A stretch of DNA of 64,000 bases from Lewinellaceae bacterium (GCA_020636405.1 JACJXW010000011.1:62001-126000), one strand, 5' to 3'. Shown: positions 28,168 through 37,867, numbered from the stretch's first letter. Notes: generated by a model not told the origin, from the sequence alone. Numbers and translations: made by a program.

Positions 28168-28746
28168 ATGGAAGGCGCAGTAAAGACGATACCGGAAGTG
28201 TTGATCTACGAGATGGTGGATGGCAAGCCGATCTATTATAAAGGATATAAGGACTACTTATCGGGGGACAAGCAAATTGATGAACTGATGGGAAGTAGTT
28301 ATTTACAGGCATTGATCGGCACACAGCTAATCATTTTGCTGAGCAGGCTGCTGGATCTGAAAAAATACCAACTGATTTCTAACGAAGTTGGGCTGAAATT
28401 TGGAAAACGATCCTGGAGAGCAGCGGATCTGGCTATATATGAAAAGGAAACGTTAAAAAATATCCCTAAGGTTAATAAATACCTGGAGGTGCCTCCTGAA
28501 GTTGTGATTGAGATTGACACCAAGGCCGATCTGGAGGAAATTCAGAATCCGTTAGGCTATTATCATGAGAAAACAGACCAGTTGCTGGATTTCGGCGTCG
28601 ATAAAGTGATCTGGATTTTTACGGATACCCAAAAAGTGATGATCGCCAAACAAGGCGAGAACTGGCAAATAACGGATTGGGACAAAGATATCCAGGTCAT
28701 GCCGGGCATTGAGGTAAATATTGTCAGAATCATTGATGAAAGTTGA
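28168..28746 (+). CDS. Uma2-family (DUF820) restriction-endonuclease-fold protein
   Basis: 192 residues. The conserved core has PDLAI-like RAADLAIYEKE, then VPPEVVIEIDTKAD (catalytic-type E-x-D strand), then a Lys-containing helix and LDFGVDKVIWIFTD. These follow the PD-(D/E)XK order of Uma2 proteins. The family is abundant in cyanobacteria and some Bacteroidota; its biological role is unknown. It has no toxin, methylase or transposase neighbour. Short tandem arrays flank it on both sides (28023-28092 and 28791-28830), which may mark an insertion. A second, divergent member is at 41059-41649. Confidence 0.85.
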   Translation: MEGAVKTIPEVLIYEMVDGKPIYYKGYKDYLSGDKQIDELMGSSYLQALIGTQLIILLSRLLDLKKYQLISNEVGLKFGKRSWRAADLAIYEKETLKNIPKVNKYLEVPPEVVIEIDTKADLEEIQNPLGYYHEKTDQLLDFGVDKVIWIFTDTQKVMIAKQGENWQITDWDKDIQVMPGIEVNIVRIIDES

Positions 28747-28790
28747 GCTTATTTTCAAAGCTTCAACCAACCCATCGTTTTTTAAACCAT

Positions 28791-28830
28791 CTAACAATCT
28801 AACAATCTAACAATCTAACAATCTAACAAT
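28791..28830. repeat. 8-bp tandem array (5 units)
   Basis: Five perfect copies of CTAACAAT between the Uma2 gene and the caspase-like gene. Confidence 0.95.
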
Positions 28831-28898
28831 ATAGCAGTATCACAACAGCCTTTGTCCCTCCACCCTCATTCAACACCTAACAAGCATATCCCAAGATC

Positions 28899-30947
28899 AT
28901 GGAACGTGGTATAGACATTTCCAACTCCCAACAAAACTACGATCCCCGCCAGGGCAACAACTACCTTCTTGCCATTGGCGTCGACCGCTATCAGCACTGG
29001 ACGCCGCTGGACAATGCCGTAAAGGACGCCAAAGACCTCATACAGGTGCTCACCCAGCAGTACCAGTTTGACGAAGAACACATCACTACCTTATTTGACG
29101 AACGAGCCACCGAAGCGAACATCTACGATGCCATTCGGGAGCTGAAGCGGCAGATCACGCCCCAGGACAATCTGCTGGTCTACTACTCCGGCCACGGCCA
29201 CTATGATGAGGACTTTGACGAAGGCCACTGGATACCGGTCGATGCCAGGACCGACACCGAAGACCGCTTTATTTCCAACTCCAATATCATCAAGCGCATC
29301 AACGCCATTGACGCCCATCATGTGCTGCTGATCATCGACTCTTGTTTTTCCGGCTCCCTGGTCGTAAAAAAGCGCAACACCTCTATCGATGAACATTTCC
29401 GCTCCCGCCGCATCATCAGTTCGGGCCGCCTGGAGACGGTCTCCGACGGCGCCCCAGGGCAGAACAGCCCCTTTGCCAGCGGGGTGATCACCTACCTGAA
29501 GCGCAATACCAAACGGGCGGTCAACACGACCGCCCTGGTCCAGTACGTTAAGGAATTCATCGCCGGGAAGGCCCGGCAGACGCCCGTGGACGGCCGCATT
29601 CAAAACTCGGCGGACGAGGGCGGGGAGTTCATCTTCCACCTCAAGGTGAGCGAGGAGGACTTCTGGGGCAATGTGCAGGAGAAAGATACGGTGCAGGCCT
29701 ATCAGAACTATCTGGAGTACTACCCCACCGGCCAGTACGCTACCCAGGCGGAACGCCGCCTGCTGGCACTGAAGGAGGAGGACGTATGGCGCAGCGCCAA
29801 GGCTAAGGACAACGAGCTGGCCTACAAGAACTATCTGCAGAAATACGCCGGCGCCGGCAAATACCTGGAGGAGGCCAAACAACGGCTTGATGCCTTGCAG
29901 TCCAAACATCAGGAGCGCCGCCAGCTGCTGGAAGAACTGGCCCAGAAAGATGCCGAGCGTGAAGATATTCAGCAGCAGTTCCAGCAGCGCATCAAAGAAG
30001 CAGAAGCGCTTTTCAGCCAGAAAAAACTGGAACAAGCCCGGGATCTGTATCGGGAAAGCCTTCACTATTATATGGAAGGTTTTGCCCCCAACTATGAGTA
30101 CATCGAGCAGCAGATCAACTTCTGCTCCCACGGCATCACCTTTCTCCAGCATTTTCAGAACGGGGAGGAGGCCATGAAACAGGGCAATTACCGCCTTGCC
30201 ATCCAATATTTCAACGAAGCCGCCAAATCGGGCGATGACCCCAAGATCGAGGACCTCATCCGGGTTTGTCGACAGCGGCTGGCACGTCCGGCTGCTCCTG
30301 CCTATTCCTCGGCTTCCGGCCTGATGGAAGAGGTGGAGGACAAACAGCGATCTATGGCTGGCACAGTAGGAACAAGCAGGGTCGCCCGGCCGGCCCAACC
30401 CAAAAGCCGCAGGTGGGTGCGGTGGACGATCGGCCTCGGGGCGGTTGTCGTTATCCTGATCGGAATAGCCGTAATTCAGGAAGAGATGGCTTACCAGGAT
30501 GAATACACTCCATCGCCATACACCGAAGAGCAGGGAACGGAACTCCTCGATGAAGGCAGTTCTTCCTATTCAGAAACCTATCAGGAACCCGCAACGGCTC
30601 CCGCCGGCAACGCGGAAAAAATCCTCGGTTCCTGGCGGGTCACAGACCTGCGCTCCAACGGCGTCTCCATCCGCCAGATGGGCATCGAATACCAGCAGTC
30701 GCTCGACCTGCTGTCCTATACCTTTACTTTTTACAACAACGGGACAGCTATGCTGGCCAGCACCGTGAGCTCCGAGTATCAGAACTACTACCTCAGCGGC
30801 AACGCTATTACCATCGCTTCTCCCTACTGGGGCAACAGCAACGGTACCATTGAACAACTCGACGGCCGGAGTATGCGCATCACCTTCATTATGCCGGATG
30901 GGTATGGGGGAACGTACCCAATGACGATCTACTTTCAGCGCTTCTAG
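28899..30947 (+). CDS. Caspase-like (peptidase C14) protein with membrane helix and lipocalin-like C-terminal domain
   Basis: 682 residues. The N-terminal 240 residues are a caspase/metacaspase-like protease domain with the dyad His99 (VYYSGHGHYDED) and Cys149 (LLIIDSCFSGSLV). Residues 245-450 are helical, TPR-like and coiled-coil. A single membrane helix lies at about 508-525 (WTIGLGAVVVILIGIAV). The last 110 residues (from about 570: KILGSWRVTDLRSNG) resemble a lipocalin-like small beta-barrel. If the N-terminus is inside, the protease is cytoplasmic and the barrel is outside. Bacterial caspase-like proteins cleave after basic residues and often serve in cell death or defence. No partner gene is adjacent, so a self-contained sensor-protease is possible. 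Confidence 0.85.
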   Translation: MERGIDISNSQQNYDPRQGNNYLLAIGVDRYQHWTPLDNAVKDAKDLIQVLTQQYQFDEEHITTLFDERATEANIYDAIRELKRQITPQDNLLVYYSGHGHYDEDFDEGHWIPVDARTDTEDRFISNSNIIKRINAIDAHHVLLIIDSCFSGSLVVKKRNTSIDEHFRSRRIISSGRLETVSDGAPGQNSPFASGVITYLKRNTKRAVNTTALVQYVKEFIAGKARQTPVDGRIQNSADEGGEFIFHLKVSEEDFWGNVQEKDTVQAYQNYLEYYPTGQYATQAERRLLALKEEDVWRSAKAKDNELAYKNYLQKYAGAGKYLEEAKQRLDALQSKHQERRQLLEELAQKDAEREDIQQQFQQRIKEAEALFSQKKLEQARDLYRESLHYYMEGFAPNYEYIEQQINFCSHGITFLQHFQNGEEAMKQGNYRLAIQYFNEAAKSGDDPKIEDLIRVCRQRLARPAAPAYSSASGLMEEVEDKQRSMAGTVGTSRVARPAQPKSRRWVRWTIGLGAVVVILIGIAVIQEEMAYQDEYTPSPYTEEQGTELLDEGSSSYSETYQEPATAPAGNAEKILGSWRVTDLRSNGVSIRQMGIEYQQSLDLLSYTFTFYNNGTAMLASTVSSEYQNYYLSGNAITIASPYWGNSNGTIEQLDGRSMRITFIMPDGYGGTYPMTIYFQRF

Positions 30948-30951
30948 TAGT

Positions 30952-31105
30952 CTGTCAAGCTCAAATTGACGGGTAATCTGTGGCGTCTTTTGTCCCAGCT
31001 CTGCGTCGCCTCCTCACCTTGGTAGCTATGGCTACCAGGCTCCGGGGGCTTCTTGATCTGAACCAAAATCCGCTAACACCTTACCCGTCATTTAAACGTT
31101 GACAG
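30952..31105. repeat. MITE-like nested inverted repeat
   Basis: The outer arms CTGTCAA (30952-30958) and TTGACAG (31099-31105) enclose the arms GACGGGTAA (30968-30976) and TTACCCGTC (31081-31089). In the centre is a 7-bp hairpin TGGTAGC/GCTACCA with loop TATG (31020-31037). No coding sequence is inside. The layout suggests a small non-autonomous element or a long folded RNA between two genes. Confidence 0.65.
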
Positions 31106-31133
31106 GCTTCTAGTGGGATTAGCCCCCAGCCTC

Positions 31134-31403
31134 TTAAAACCACCCCATCCCCTGATTGATCAGTACATACAGGATCGCTGCGATAATCGGCGCCAGCACC
31201 GACAACCCCATAAATATAAAATACCATCGGGGGACCTTTGACTTTTCGACCAGCTCGACTACGAGCGATACCATCAGGATGAGCAGAAATATACTGCCGA
31301 AGATGAGGCTGAGCATGGTGGCCATATAGTCATTGAATACCCAGATGATGAGGTAAAGGACTACTTCTCCCAGCAGGATCTCGATTGGGCGGATGCGTTC
31401 CAT
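31134..31403 (-). CDS. Small three-helix membrane protein
   Basis: 89 residues with three hydrophobic segments (about 8-28, 30-52 and 62-84). It is not recognised. It lies 44 bases downstream of the GWxTD gene on the same strand, so co-transcription is likely. The sequence composition is ordinary for a membrane protein, which is the main reason for calling it real. Confidence 0.6.
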   Translation of the reverse strand: MERIRPIEILLGEVVLYLIIWVFNDYMATMLSLIFGSIFLLILMVSLVVELVEKSKVPRWYFIFMGLSVLAPIIAAILYVLINQGMGWF

Positions 31404-31447
31404 TAAGGTAGATTCGATTTGATGCCAATCTACGCAAAATAAAGGGA

Positions 31448-32905
31448 TCAGTAATCCCTGAATACACGGCCGGCGTTGCGGTTAAAATTATCCTGTACTT
31501 CCGATCCGCCGAAGTAATCCGACCCCTGTATCTCATTGGGCACGTTGCGGTATAGTTCGCGTTGCCACTGCGGGTTGTTCAGTTCTCCGATGGCCGTGGA
31601 GTGCAGCAGCTGGTAATCGTCCGGTGCCAGCGATGGGTTATAGAAGACGAATTTGACGTTATTCTGGTTGGTGCGTGGGAATTCGTAGTATGTCCATATT
31701 TCGTAGGGTGGGGCAGCGGGTTCCTGATCGCGGTTCTCTATATCGTCGGGCTGGCCGTACTTGAGATAGATGTAGCCGCGGTCGGTTTCGAATCCGTGGC
31801 GGAAGCCGGAGTCGAACTGTTGGTCGATGGCCCGGGCCACCTCCATGTATTTCTGGTAGGCGAATTCCGGGTTATTGGGGCTTTCCTTGGCCCAGAAGCT
31901 GAACAGGTAGAGGCGTTGCGCATTGATGCTGTCGTCGCGGATGATGTTGTTGACCAGGTCGACATCCCCCTGCGGCAGTTTGGGGGTCAGGGCGCGCAGG
32001 CTGTATTCCAGGTCCTTAGGCGTTAGCTTGTTGACGAATTCCTCCTCGATGTTGATATTGGAGGCCAGTTGCAGCGTTTCCAGTTCCTGATCGAGGAACG
32101 GATTGCTGCGCTGGAAGAAGATGCGCTTACGGCTCAGCAATTCCTTGGCGCGGTTGCGCACTTCGACGATGAGGTTATAGTTGCCGGAAGGTACCTGGCT
32201 GATATCCATCTGTACGAGCAGAGGAATGATGGGTTGCGGCTTCTGGCGCTTATGCCCGATCATGACCGTTTCGGATTCGCCATTATCCAGCTTTTCGATG
32301 GAATAGCTCACCATGAAATCTTCTCCCAAAACCTTGTCGGCATTGTAGATCTCGTTGTAAAAGATGAGGGAAGAAGCATGGCGGCTGTAAAAATTGTAGG
32401 GCAGAGGCTCCATCTGTACCCCGCTTTTGACGAAAGTGTTGTTGACGTCATCGGACCGTTGGAAAGATGCCAGAAGGACCAGCCCTGATTGTTGCAGGCC
32501 TTCTTTGCCGTAATCGAACTCAATTTCTGTGTTGAATTCCTTGGCATTTTCCTCCCGGTGAATATCCTTAACGGAGACCACCAGCTCGTACTTGCCATCG
32601 GCCAGGCCGTAGCGTTTCAGGTCGATGAAATCCATGGGGCGGGTGGACACCGGGCTGTGCAGGGTATATTTGTCAAACTTAATGATCTCATCCCCTTGCT
32701 TAAAGAGGATCACCACCTCTGCGTCTGCCTGGTAGGTAGAATCGGTAAGAGGCTGGAAGGTGACGGACCTCCCCGAAATGTGCAGGTATATCTCAATGTA
32801 GCTTTGGGACGGGCTTTTGAAGGTCGAATAAGAAACGCTGGCGTCCAGAGCCGGCAGGGAGCCGCTCAGGCCCAGGAAGAGCAATAAAACAGTTAGGTTT
32901 TTCAT
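31448..32905 (-). CDS. GWxTD-domain-containing secreted protein
   Basis: 485 residues with a signal peptide (1-19). The N-terminal 300 residues are beta-rich. The C-terminal part carries the GWxTD-type domain (RHGFETDRGYIYLKYGQPDDIE, then PYEIWTYYEFP and KFVFYN), found in exported proteins of Bacteroidota and Acidobacteria. Its function is unknown. It is followed by a small membrane-protein gene in the same direction. Upstream lies a 379-base spacer without genes. Confidence 0.85.
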   Translation of the reverse strand: MKNLTVLLLFLGLSGSLPALDASVSYSTFKSPSQSYIEIYLHISGRSVTFQPLTDSTYQADAEVVILFKQGDEIIKFDKYTLHSPVSTRPMDFIDLKRYGLADGKYELVVSVKDIHREENAKEFNTEIEFDYGKEGLQQSGLVLLASFQRSDDVNNTFVKSGVQMEPLPYNFYSRHASSLIFYNEIYNADKVLGEDFMVSYSIEKLDNGESETVMIGHKRQKPQPIIPLLVQMDISQVPSGNYNLIVEVRNRAKELLSRKRIFFQRSNPFLDQELETLQLASNINIEEEFVNKLTPKDLEYSLRALTPKLPQGDVDLVNNIIRDDSINAQRLYLFSFWAKESPNNPEFAYQKYMEVARAIDQQFDSGFRHGFETDRGYIYLKYGQPDDIENRDQEPAAPPYEIWTYYEFPRTNQNNVKFVFYNPSLAPDDYQLLHSTAIGELNNPQWQRELYRNVPNEIQGSDYFGGSEVQDNFNRNAGRVFRDY

Positions 32906-33284
32906 GGCCGAATGATTTTAGCTAAAGATAAGGCATCCTGTTAACATGCCTGAATACGAATTCATCGAAAAGTCAGTTTTCAAACAGTTTGTTAATTGGG
33001 TGAGCTGGCCTTAGGTGATGTGGCATGCAGGACGTGGCTTGTATAAATTGGCGAAATGCAACTCCTCTCGAGGAGCAGCCAGCATCTTTCGCTTGTCACT
33101 TTTCTCTCGGCAGTGCGGCTGCAGGCGCCGGTTTTGCAGCACTTTCTCTTTTAATAAAACAAGTTACCCAAAAATTGGTTGGTATGGCGGAGAAGTGGGT
33201 ATCCATAAAATGATTACAAAAGTAATCGTTACAAAAGTGACGATTGGCCGCAGCCTGCCGCTCCAACCTCATTTCCCAAAACCC
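32906..33284. other. Spacer without a recognised gene
   Basis: Two small hairpins are visible: CTCCT/AGGAG around 33061-33075 and GCTGCA/TGCAGC around 33118-33141. A direct repeat of TTACAAAAGT (33214 and 33228 regions) is also present. I see no tRNA, promoter pair or coding sequence. Confidence 0.4.
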
Positions 33285-34670
33285 TCACTCTTCTCCTCCC
33301 GCCACCGTCATTTTCCTCTCTTCCTCCCGAACCGCCACATCCAGTTTCCGGCGCATTTCCATCCGCAGGTACGCGTAGGTCACGGCCGCAGCCAGCACAT
33401 CAGACACGGGGAAGGCGTACCAGATGCCGTCGAGCCCGAAGAGGCGGGGCAGCAGCAGGACAAAGGGAATGAGAAAGAACCCCTGTTTGGTGAGGGTGAG
33501 GAAAAGGGCAGGCTTTGCCTTGCCGATGGCCTGAAAGTAAGCAGCCCCGACCAGCTGCACGGTGATGAGAGGGGTAGCGAGGAAGGCAAGGACCAGAGCG
33601 GTGGGGGCTTTTGCCAACAATTCCGGGTCGTTGGTAAAAAGGTGGACGATCTGCTCGGAGAAAAAGATGATACCGGTGAAAAGCCCCACTGCAATCAGCG
33701 TTCCTGAACGAATAGAATAGTTGATGATATCACGTACGCGCCCCCATTTTCGGGCTCCATAGTTATACCCTGCTATAGGCAGGAAGCCCTGGGTAATACC
33801 CAATACCGGGAAGTTAGCGAACATCATCACCCGGTTGATAACGCCATAGATTGCCACCGCCAGCTCGCCGCCGAACTGGAACAGGGTGTTGTTGAGCACA
33901 ATGCTCAGCAGGCTGATCGTGCCCTGCCGGGCGAGCGTAACCAAACCGATGCTGAAGATCTCTTTCACCAGCGGTGCTTCCAGGATCATGCTGCTGCGGT
34001 ACAAGCGCAGCTCCGAACGGCCGGAAAAGAAGAACCACAAGGCGAAGCCGGCGCTCAGATAATAGGATATGGTAGTAGCCCAGGCGGCGCCTGCCAGCCC
34101 CATGTCGAGCCAGATGATGAGGATAGGATCCAGGATCAGGTTGGCTACCGCCGGAACCATCATGGTGAGCATGGCCATCTTGGGGCGGCCCTCTGCCCGC
34201 ATCACGTTGTTGCTCATCATTGACCAGGCCAGGCCGGGAACACCGATGAGGATGATATCGAAGTATACTTTTGCCGGGGACATGATATCGCCATTGGCGC
34301 CGAATAGGGCAAGAAGCGGTTCCTTGAAAAAAGAACCCGCCAGTAGTACCGCCATTACGATCAGCAGTGTCAGGCTGGCCATGTTGCCAAAGCTGTGGCA
34401 GGCCTTGCGGTTATCGTCGGCACCCAGCGCCCGGGAAATGATGGAACTTCCGCCCACTCCGATCGCCATTCCGATGCTGGAGATGAAAAAGGTAATGGGC
34501 ATGACCACGGTAATGGCCGCAATTCCAAGAGTGCCTACAAAACGGCCGACAAAGATGGTGTCAACAATAAAGTAGATGGACATCACCAGTATACCCACCG
34601 ATGCGGGAATGGCCATCTTGGCCAGTAATTGCCCCATGGGTTTGGTTCCGAGTTCCTGAGAGTGGTTCAT
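33285..34670 (-). CDS. MATE-family multidrug/cation antiporter
   Basis: 461 residues from the start at 34670, chosen because it aligns with usual MATE N-termini (LGTKPMGQLLAKMAIPASVGILV); an upstream ATG would add 12 residues. About 12 membrane helices are in two bundles, with family motifs IYFIVDTIFVGRFVG and GVGGSSIISRALGA in the first. These proteins export drugs or metabolites in exchange for Na+ or H+. A -7-like box (TAAATTTG on the minus strand, 34740-34733) lies 63 bases upstream. It is transcribed divergently from the GH92 gene. Confidence 0.9.
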   Translation of the reverse strand: MNHSQELGTKPMGQLLAKMAIPASVGILVMSIYFIVDTIFVGRFVGTLGIAAITVVMPITFFISSIGMAIGVGGSSIISRALGADDNRKACHSFGNMASLTLLIVMAVLLAGSFFKEPLLALFGANGDIMSPAKVYFDIILIGVPGLAWSMMSNNVMRAEGRPKMAMLTMMVPAVANLILDPILIIWLDMGLAGAAWATTISYYLSAGFALWFFFSGRSELRLYRSSMILEAPLVKEIFSIGLVTLARQGTISLLSIVLNNTLFQFGGELAVAIYGVINRVMMFANFPVLGITQGFLPIAGYNYGARKWGRVRDIINYSIRSGTLIAVGLFTGIIFFSEQIVHLFTNDPELLAKAPTALVLAFLATPLITVQLVGAAYFQAIGKAKPALFLTLTKQGFFLIPFVLLLPRLFGLDGIWYAFPVSDVLAAAVTYAYLRMEMRRKLDVAVREEERKMTVAGGEE

Positions 34671-34818
34671 GGATAGGTTTGAGTGAAGGAAGGAATGCCC
34701 GCGCATTCAGCCTTCGGTTATTTTGCTGCGCGCAAATTTACGCTTTTTGCCTCTTTCGGGTAGTATTTGCTTGCTTTGAGAATTTTTGTTGAAATTCGTT
34801 CTTTTGGCCACCTGCAAA

Positions 34819-37197
34819 ATGAAATCGATGAAAAAGCTATCACTGATCCTGTTCCTGGCCCTGGCCTTCGGTTGCCGTAATGAGAAAGAACCCGCCTTTG
34901 ACGCGCTTCAGTATGTAGATCCTCAGATCGGCTCCGTCCACGGCCGCTGGTTCTTTTACACGCCGGCGGCGCTGCCCTTCGGTATGGCTAAGCTGGCGCC
35001 TCATACCAATGCCTACGAAGGGGTGGGCAGCTGGGCTCCTCAGGGATACGACGGCCGGCACACTTCCATCGAAGGGTTCGGCCACTTCCACGAGTTTCAG
35101 ATCGGCGGGGTAGTGGTGATGCCCACGACCGGCGACCTGAAAACCGTTCCTGGATCGCTGGAAGATCCCGATGCCGGGTACCGCTCCCGGTTTGATAAGG
35201 GATCGGAACAGGCAGAGCCGGGCTATTATTCTGTATTCCTTAAAGATCATCAGGTCAAGGTGGAAATGACCGCCACGGAAAGGGCCGGTTTTCACCGTTA
35301 TACTTTTCCCGCTTCGGCTCAGTCTCACTTGATTTTTGATATCGGCCATAAGCAGGGCGAAAGCAGCACCGTGACAGATGCCTGGGCCCGCTGGGATGGC
35401 GGCTACCAGATCGAGGGCTACGTCGAAACCTTTCCGGAATACCTCAAATTCTGCGATCCGGAGAACCGGGTGAAAATGTATTTCGCCGCTCGCCTCAATA
35501 AACAACCGGAAGCGGCAGGGGCTTTCGTAGATGCTGTGGCCACGGCGGGCGAGAGGGAAACAAAAGGCACGCGAAATGGCCTGTACCTCACCTTTCCTAC
35601 TACTGAAAATGAAGTGGTGGAAATGCAGGTCGGGCTGTCTTACACCAGTACCGCTAATGCCCGGCTGAACCTGGAGGCGGAAACGGAAGGGCTGACGTTC
35701 GATGCGGCCCATCAAAGAGCCAGCCAGGCCTGGAATGCTCTGCTGGGGCGCATTCAGGTGGAGGGCGGGAAGCACGAGGATCGGGTTAAATTCTATACCG
35801 GCCTGTATCACGCTCTACTCGGCCGTGGGATCGCCGAGGATGTGAATGGGCGATACCCCACGCACCAGGGGGGCATCGGGCAAATTCCGCTCAATGCCGA
35901 TGGGAAACCCCAATACCACCATTTTAATACCGACGGCATATGGGGAGGATTCTGGAACCTCGGGCAACTGTGGGCGCTGGCCTATCCGGAGTATTTGAGC
36001 CAGTATGTGCAATCCAATATTGACTTTTACAAAGAAACCGGTTGGTTGCATGACGGAACAGCCGCAGGGGCTTTTGCCAATGGCGTACAAACCAATTTTC
36101 AGGGACTGCTGTTGGCTTCGGCCTTCAATTGCGGCATCCGTGACTTTGATGTGCCGACAGGGTACGAAGCGGCCCGGAAGAACGAACTGGAGTGGCGGGG
36201 GCGCAACCTGGGCAATGGCAAATACGACCTGCACTGGTTCATCAAAAATGGGTATGTGCCTTTCCGGGATACGACGATCTCCAATGGCTGGGTCTTCAAT
36301 TTCGGTGCCTCCCATACGCTGGAGTATAGTTACAGCTCCTACGCCGTTGCCCAGATGGCAAAGGGCCTGGGCCGTGAATCTGACTACCGGGAACTGATGA
36401 AGCAGGCGGGCTACTGGAAGAACCTCTTCGACCCGGAATCCCGGTTTATACGCCCCCGGCTTCCGGATGGCGCTTTTATCGAAGATTTTGACCCCATGAA
36501 GGCCTGGTATGGCTTTCAGGAAGGCAATGCCTTTCAATACACCTGGTATGTACCTCACGATATCGCCGGCCTGATCGAGGCGATGGGACGGGACACTTTT
36601 AACGGCCGCCTGGAACGGATGTTCAACAACGCACAAAAGAGCCTTTTTGGCGGGGGGGAAGAGATCCACAGCTTCTCCGGGATCGAAAAACTGTACAATC
36701 ACGGTAACCAGCCCTGTCTGCATAACCCCTGGCTGTTCAACTATTCCGGCAAACCATGGCTGGCCCAGAAGTGGGCCCGCGCTATCTGCAACGAATTCTA
36801 CGGGGTAGAACCGCTGCATGGTTACGGTTATGGACAGGATGAGGACCAGGGACAACTGGGCGCCTGGTACGTCATGGCCGCCATGGGGCTTTTCGATGTG
36901 CAGGGCCATGCTGCGGCTGCCCCGTCCTTCCAATTCGGCAGCCCCCTCTTCGACAGGGTGTCCATCCGCCTGAACCGGGAGTATTACCCGGGCCGGCTCC
37001 TGGCCATTGAAACGGTAAACAATGGACAGGATAGCATCTACATCCAGTCCTTGTCTTTCAACGGAGCCCCTTTGGATCAATGCTGGATAGAGCGGTCCAA
37101 ACTCATGGAGGGGGGCAGGTTGGTATTTAAAATGGGGGGAGAACCCAATATGGCCTGGGGGACAGCCCCCCCGCCTCCTTCGGGCATGGAAGAATGA
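34819..37197 (+). CDS. GH92-family glycoside hydrolase (alpha-mannosidase), lipoprotein
   Basis: 792 residues from the ATG at 34819, which gives a lipoprotein signal with the lipobox LAFGC (Cys19). The family's two-domain layout is visible. The N-terminal beta-sandwich begins DPQIGS and contains FGHFHEFQIGGVVVMP. The catalytic (alpha/alpha)6 barrel contains EDVNGRYPTH, GIWGGFWNLGQLWAL and the C-terminal QDEDQGQLGAWYVMAAMGLF. GH92 enzymes are calcium-dependent exo-alpha-mannosidases acting on N-glycan-type mannose; the linkage specificity cannot be read here. It is probably tethered to the outer membrane. No SusC/SusD pair is adjacent. Confidence 0.9.
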   Translation: MKSMKKLSLILFLALAFGCRNEKEPAFDALQYVDPQIGSVHGRWFFYTPAALPFGMAKLAPHTNAYEGVGSWAPQGYDGRHTSIEGFGHFHEFQIGGVVVMPTTGDLKTVPGSLEDPDAGYRSRFDKGSEQAEPGYYSVFLKDHQVKVEMTATERAGFHRYTFPASAQSHLIFDIGHKQGESSTVTDAWARWDGGYQIEGYVETFPEYLKFCDPENRVKMYFAARLNKQPEAAGAFVDAVATAGERETKGTRNGLYLTFPTTENEVVEMQVGLSYTSTANARLNLEAETEGLTFDAAHQRASQAWNALLGRIQVEGGKHEDRVKFYTGLYHALLGRGIAEDVNGRYPTHQGGIGQIPLNADGKPQYHHFNTDGIWGGFWNLGQLWALAYPEYLSQYVQSNIDFYKETGWLHDGTAAGAFANGVQTNFQGLLLASAFNCGIRDFDVPTGYEAARKNELEWRGRNLGNGKYDLHWFIKNGYVPFRDTTISNGWVFNFGASHTLEYSYSSYAVAQMAKGLGRESDYRELMKQAGYWKNLFDPESRFIRPRLPDGAFIEDFDPMKAWYGFQEGNAFQYTWYVPHDIAGLIEAMGRDTFNGRLERMFNNAQKSLFGGGEEIHSFSGIEKLYNHGNQPCLHNPWLFNYSGKPWLAQKWARAICNEFYGVEPLHGYGYGQDEDQGQLGAWYVMAAMGLFDVQGHAAAAPSFQFGSPLFDRVSIRLNREYYPGRLLAIETVNNGQDSIYIQSLSFNGAPLDQCWIERSKLMEGGRLVFKMGGEPNMAWGTAPPPPSGMEE

Positions 37198-37209
37198 AAG
37201 GCACACGAA

Positions 37210-37238
37210 AAAACTAAGTCCGATAGCGTATTAGTTTT
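37210..37238. terminator. Possible bidirectional terminator between convergent genes
   Basis: AAAACTAA (37210-37217) pairs with TTAGTTTT (37231-37238). It sits in the 43-base gap between genes ending at 37197 (+) and 37241 (-). The stem is AT-rich and so weak, but it ends in T-runs in both directions. Confidence 0.5.
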
Positions 37239-37240
37239 CT

Positions 37241-37774
37241 CTAGGAATCTCCAGGTGGGGAAGAAGAGCCACTTTTTATCCCCCAGCTGTAAATGGCGCC
37301 CACCATTGCCAGCCAGAAGCAGGCGAAGAGCTGCGGTTTTACACGGGCCTCGCTGGCCTCTTCGAAACCTGCCAGGGCAGGCAGAACGGCGCCCAGGACA
37401 ACGGCCAGCAAGGCAATCGGCCAGGAAAGTCCATAGGTGACATAGATCAGCAGCGTGAGCGGAGCCGCACAAAAGAAGCCCAGCAACAGGCCGAATTTCA
37501 TGCCTTCCACACCCGGGCCTTCCGGGCCGAAAAAGAAGGCGGCCAACGAGCCCAAAAGGATAGATGAGGTTGCAAAAATGGTGATCAGGATACCCCCTTT
37601 GGCCTTCTTTTGCTTTTCTTCGAAGTTGATAACGGCAAAAGGCAGCCCGAATATCAGCCCGGACAACAGGATGCCGCCTGTGCCCGGATATTCATTTGTG
37701 GAAAGTTGAAGGGTAAGCCATCCCAGAATGAGAATGCTGAAAAAAGTCAATGCGGAACGCTGGTAAGTTTTCAT
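37241..37774 (-). CDS. Hypothetical membrane protein
   Basis: 177 residues with about five hydrophobic helices and short loops; the loop EEKQKKAKG is probably cytoplasmic. No family is recognised. It stands alone, convergent with the GH92 gene and divergent from the histidine kinase gene at 37868. There are 93 bases between the two divergent starts, so they share a promoter region. Confidence 0.65.
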   Translation of the reverse strand: MKTYQRSALTFFSILILGWLTLQLSTNEYPGTGGILLSGLIFGLPFAVINFEEKQKKAKGGILITIFATSSILLGSLAAFFFGPEGPGVEGMKFGLLLGFFCAAPLTLLIYVTYGLSWPIALLAVVLGAVLPALAGFEEASEARVKPQLFACFWLAMVGAIYSWGIKSGSSSPPGDS

Positions 37775-37867
37775 AAAAAGGAAAACGCCGGGCCTCTGCC
37801 TGCGGTTCTATTCAACTATTTTTACCTTCAATTGTATATTCATTCTGTACCCACTCCAATTTGATCC

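Noticed and set aside
33041..33160. tRNA-like fold
   Set aside because: Two separate hairpins occur, but there is no acceptor stem, T-loop or anticodon arm.
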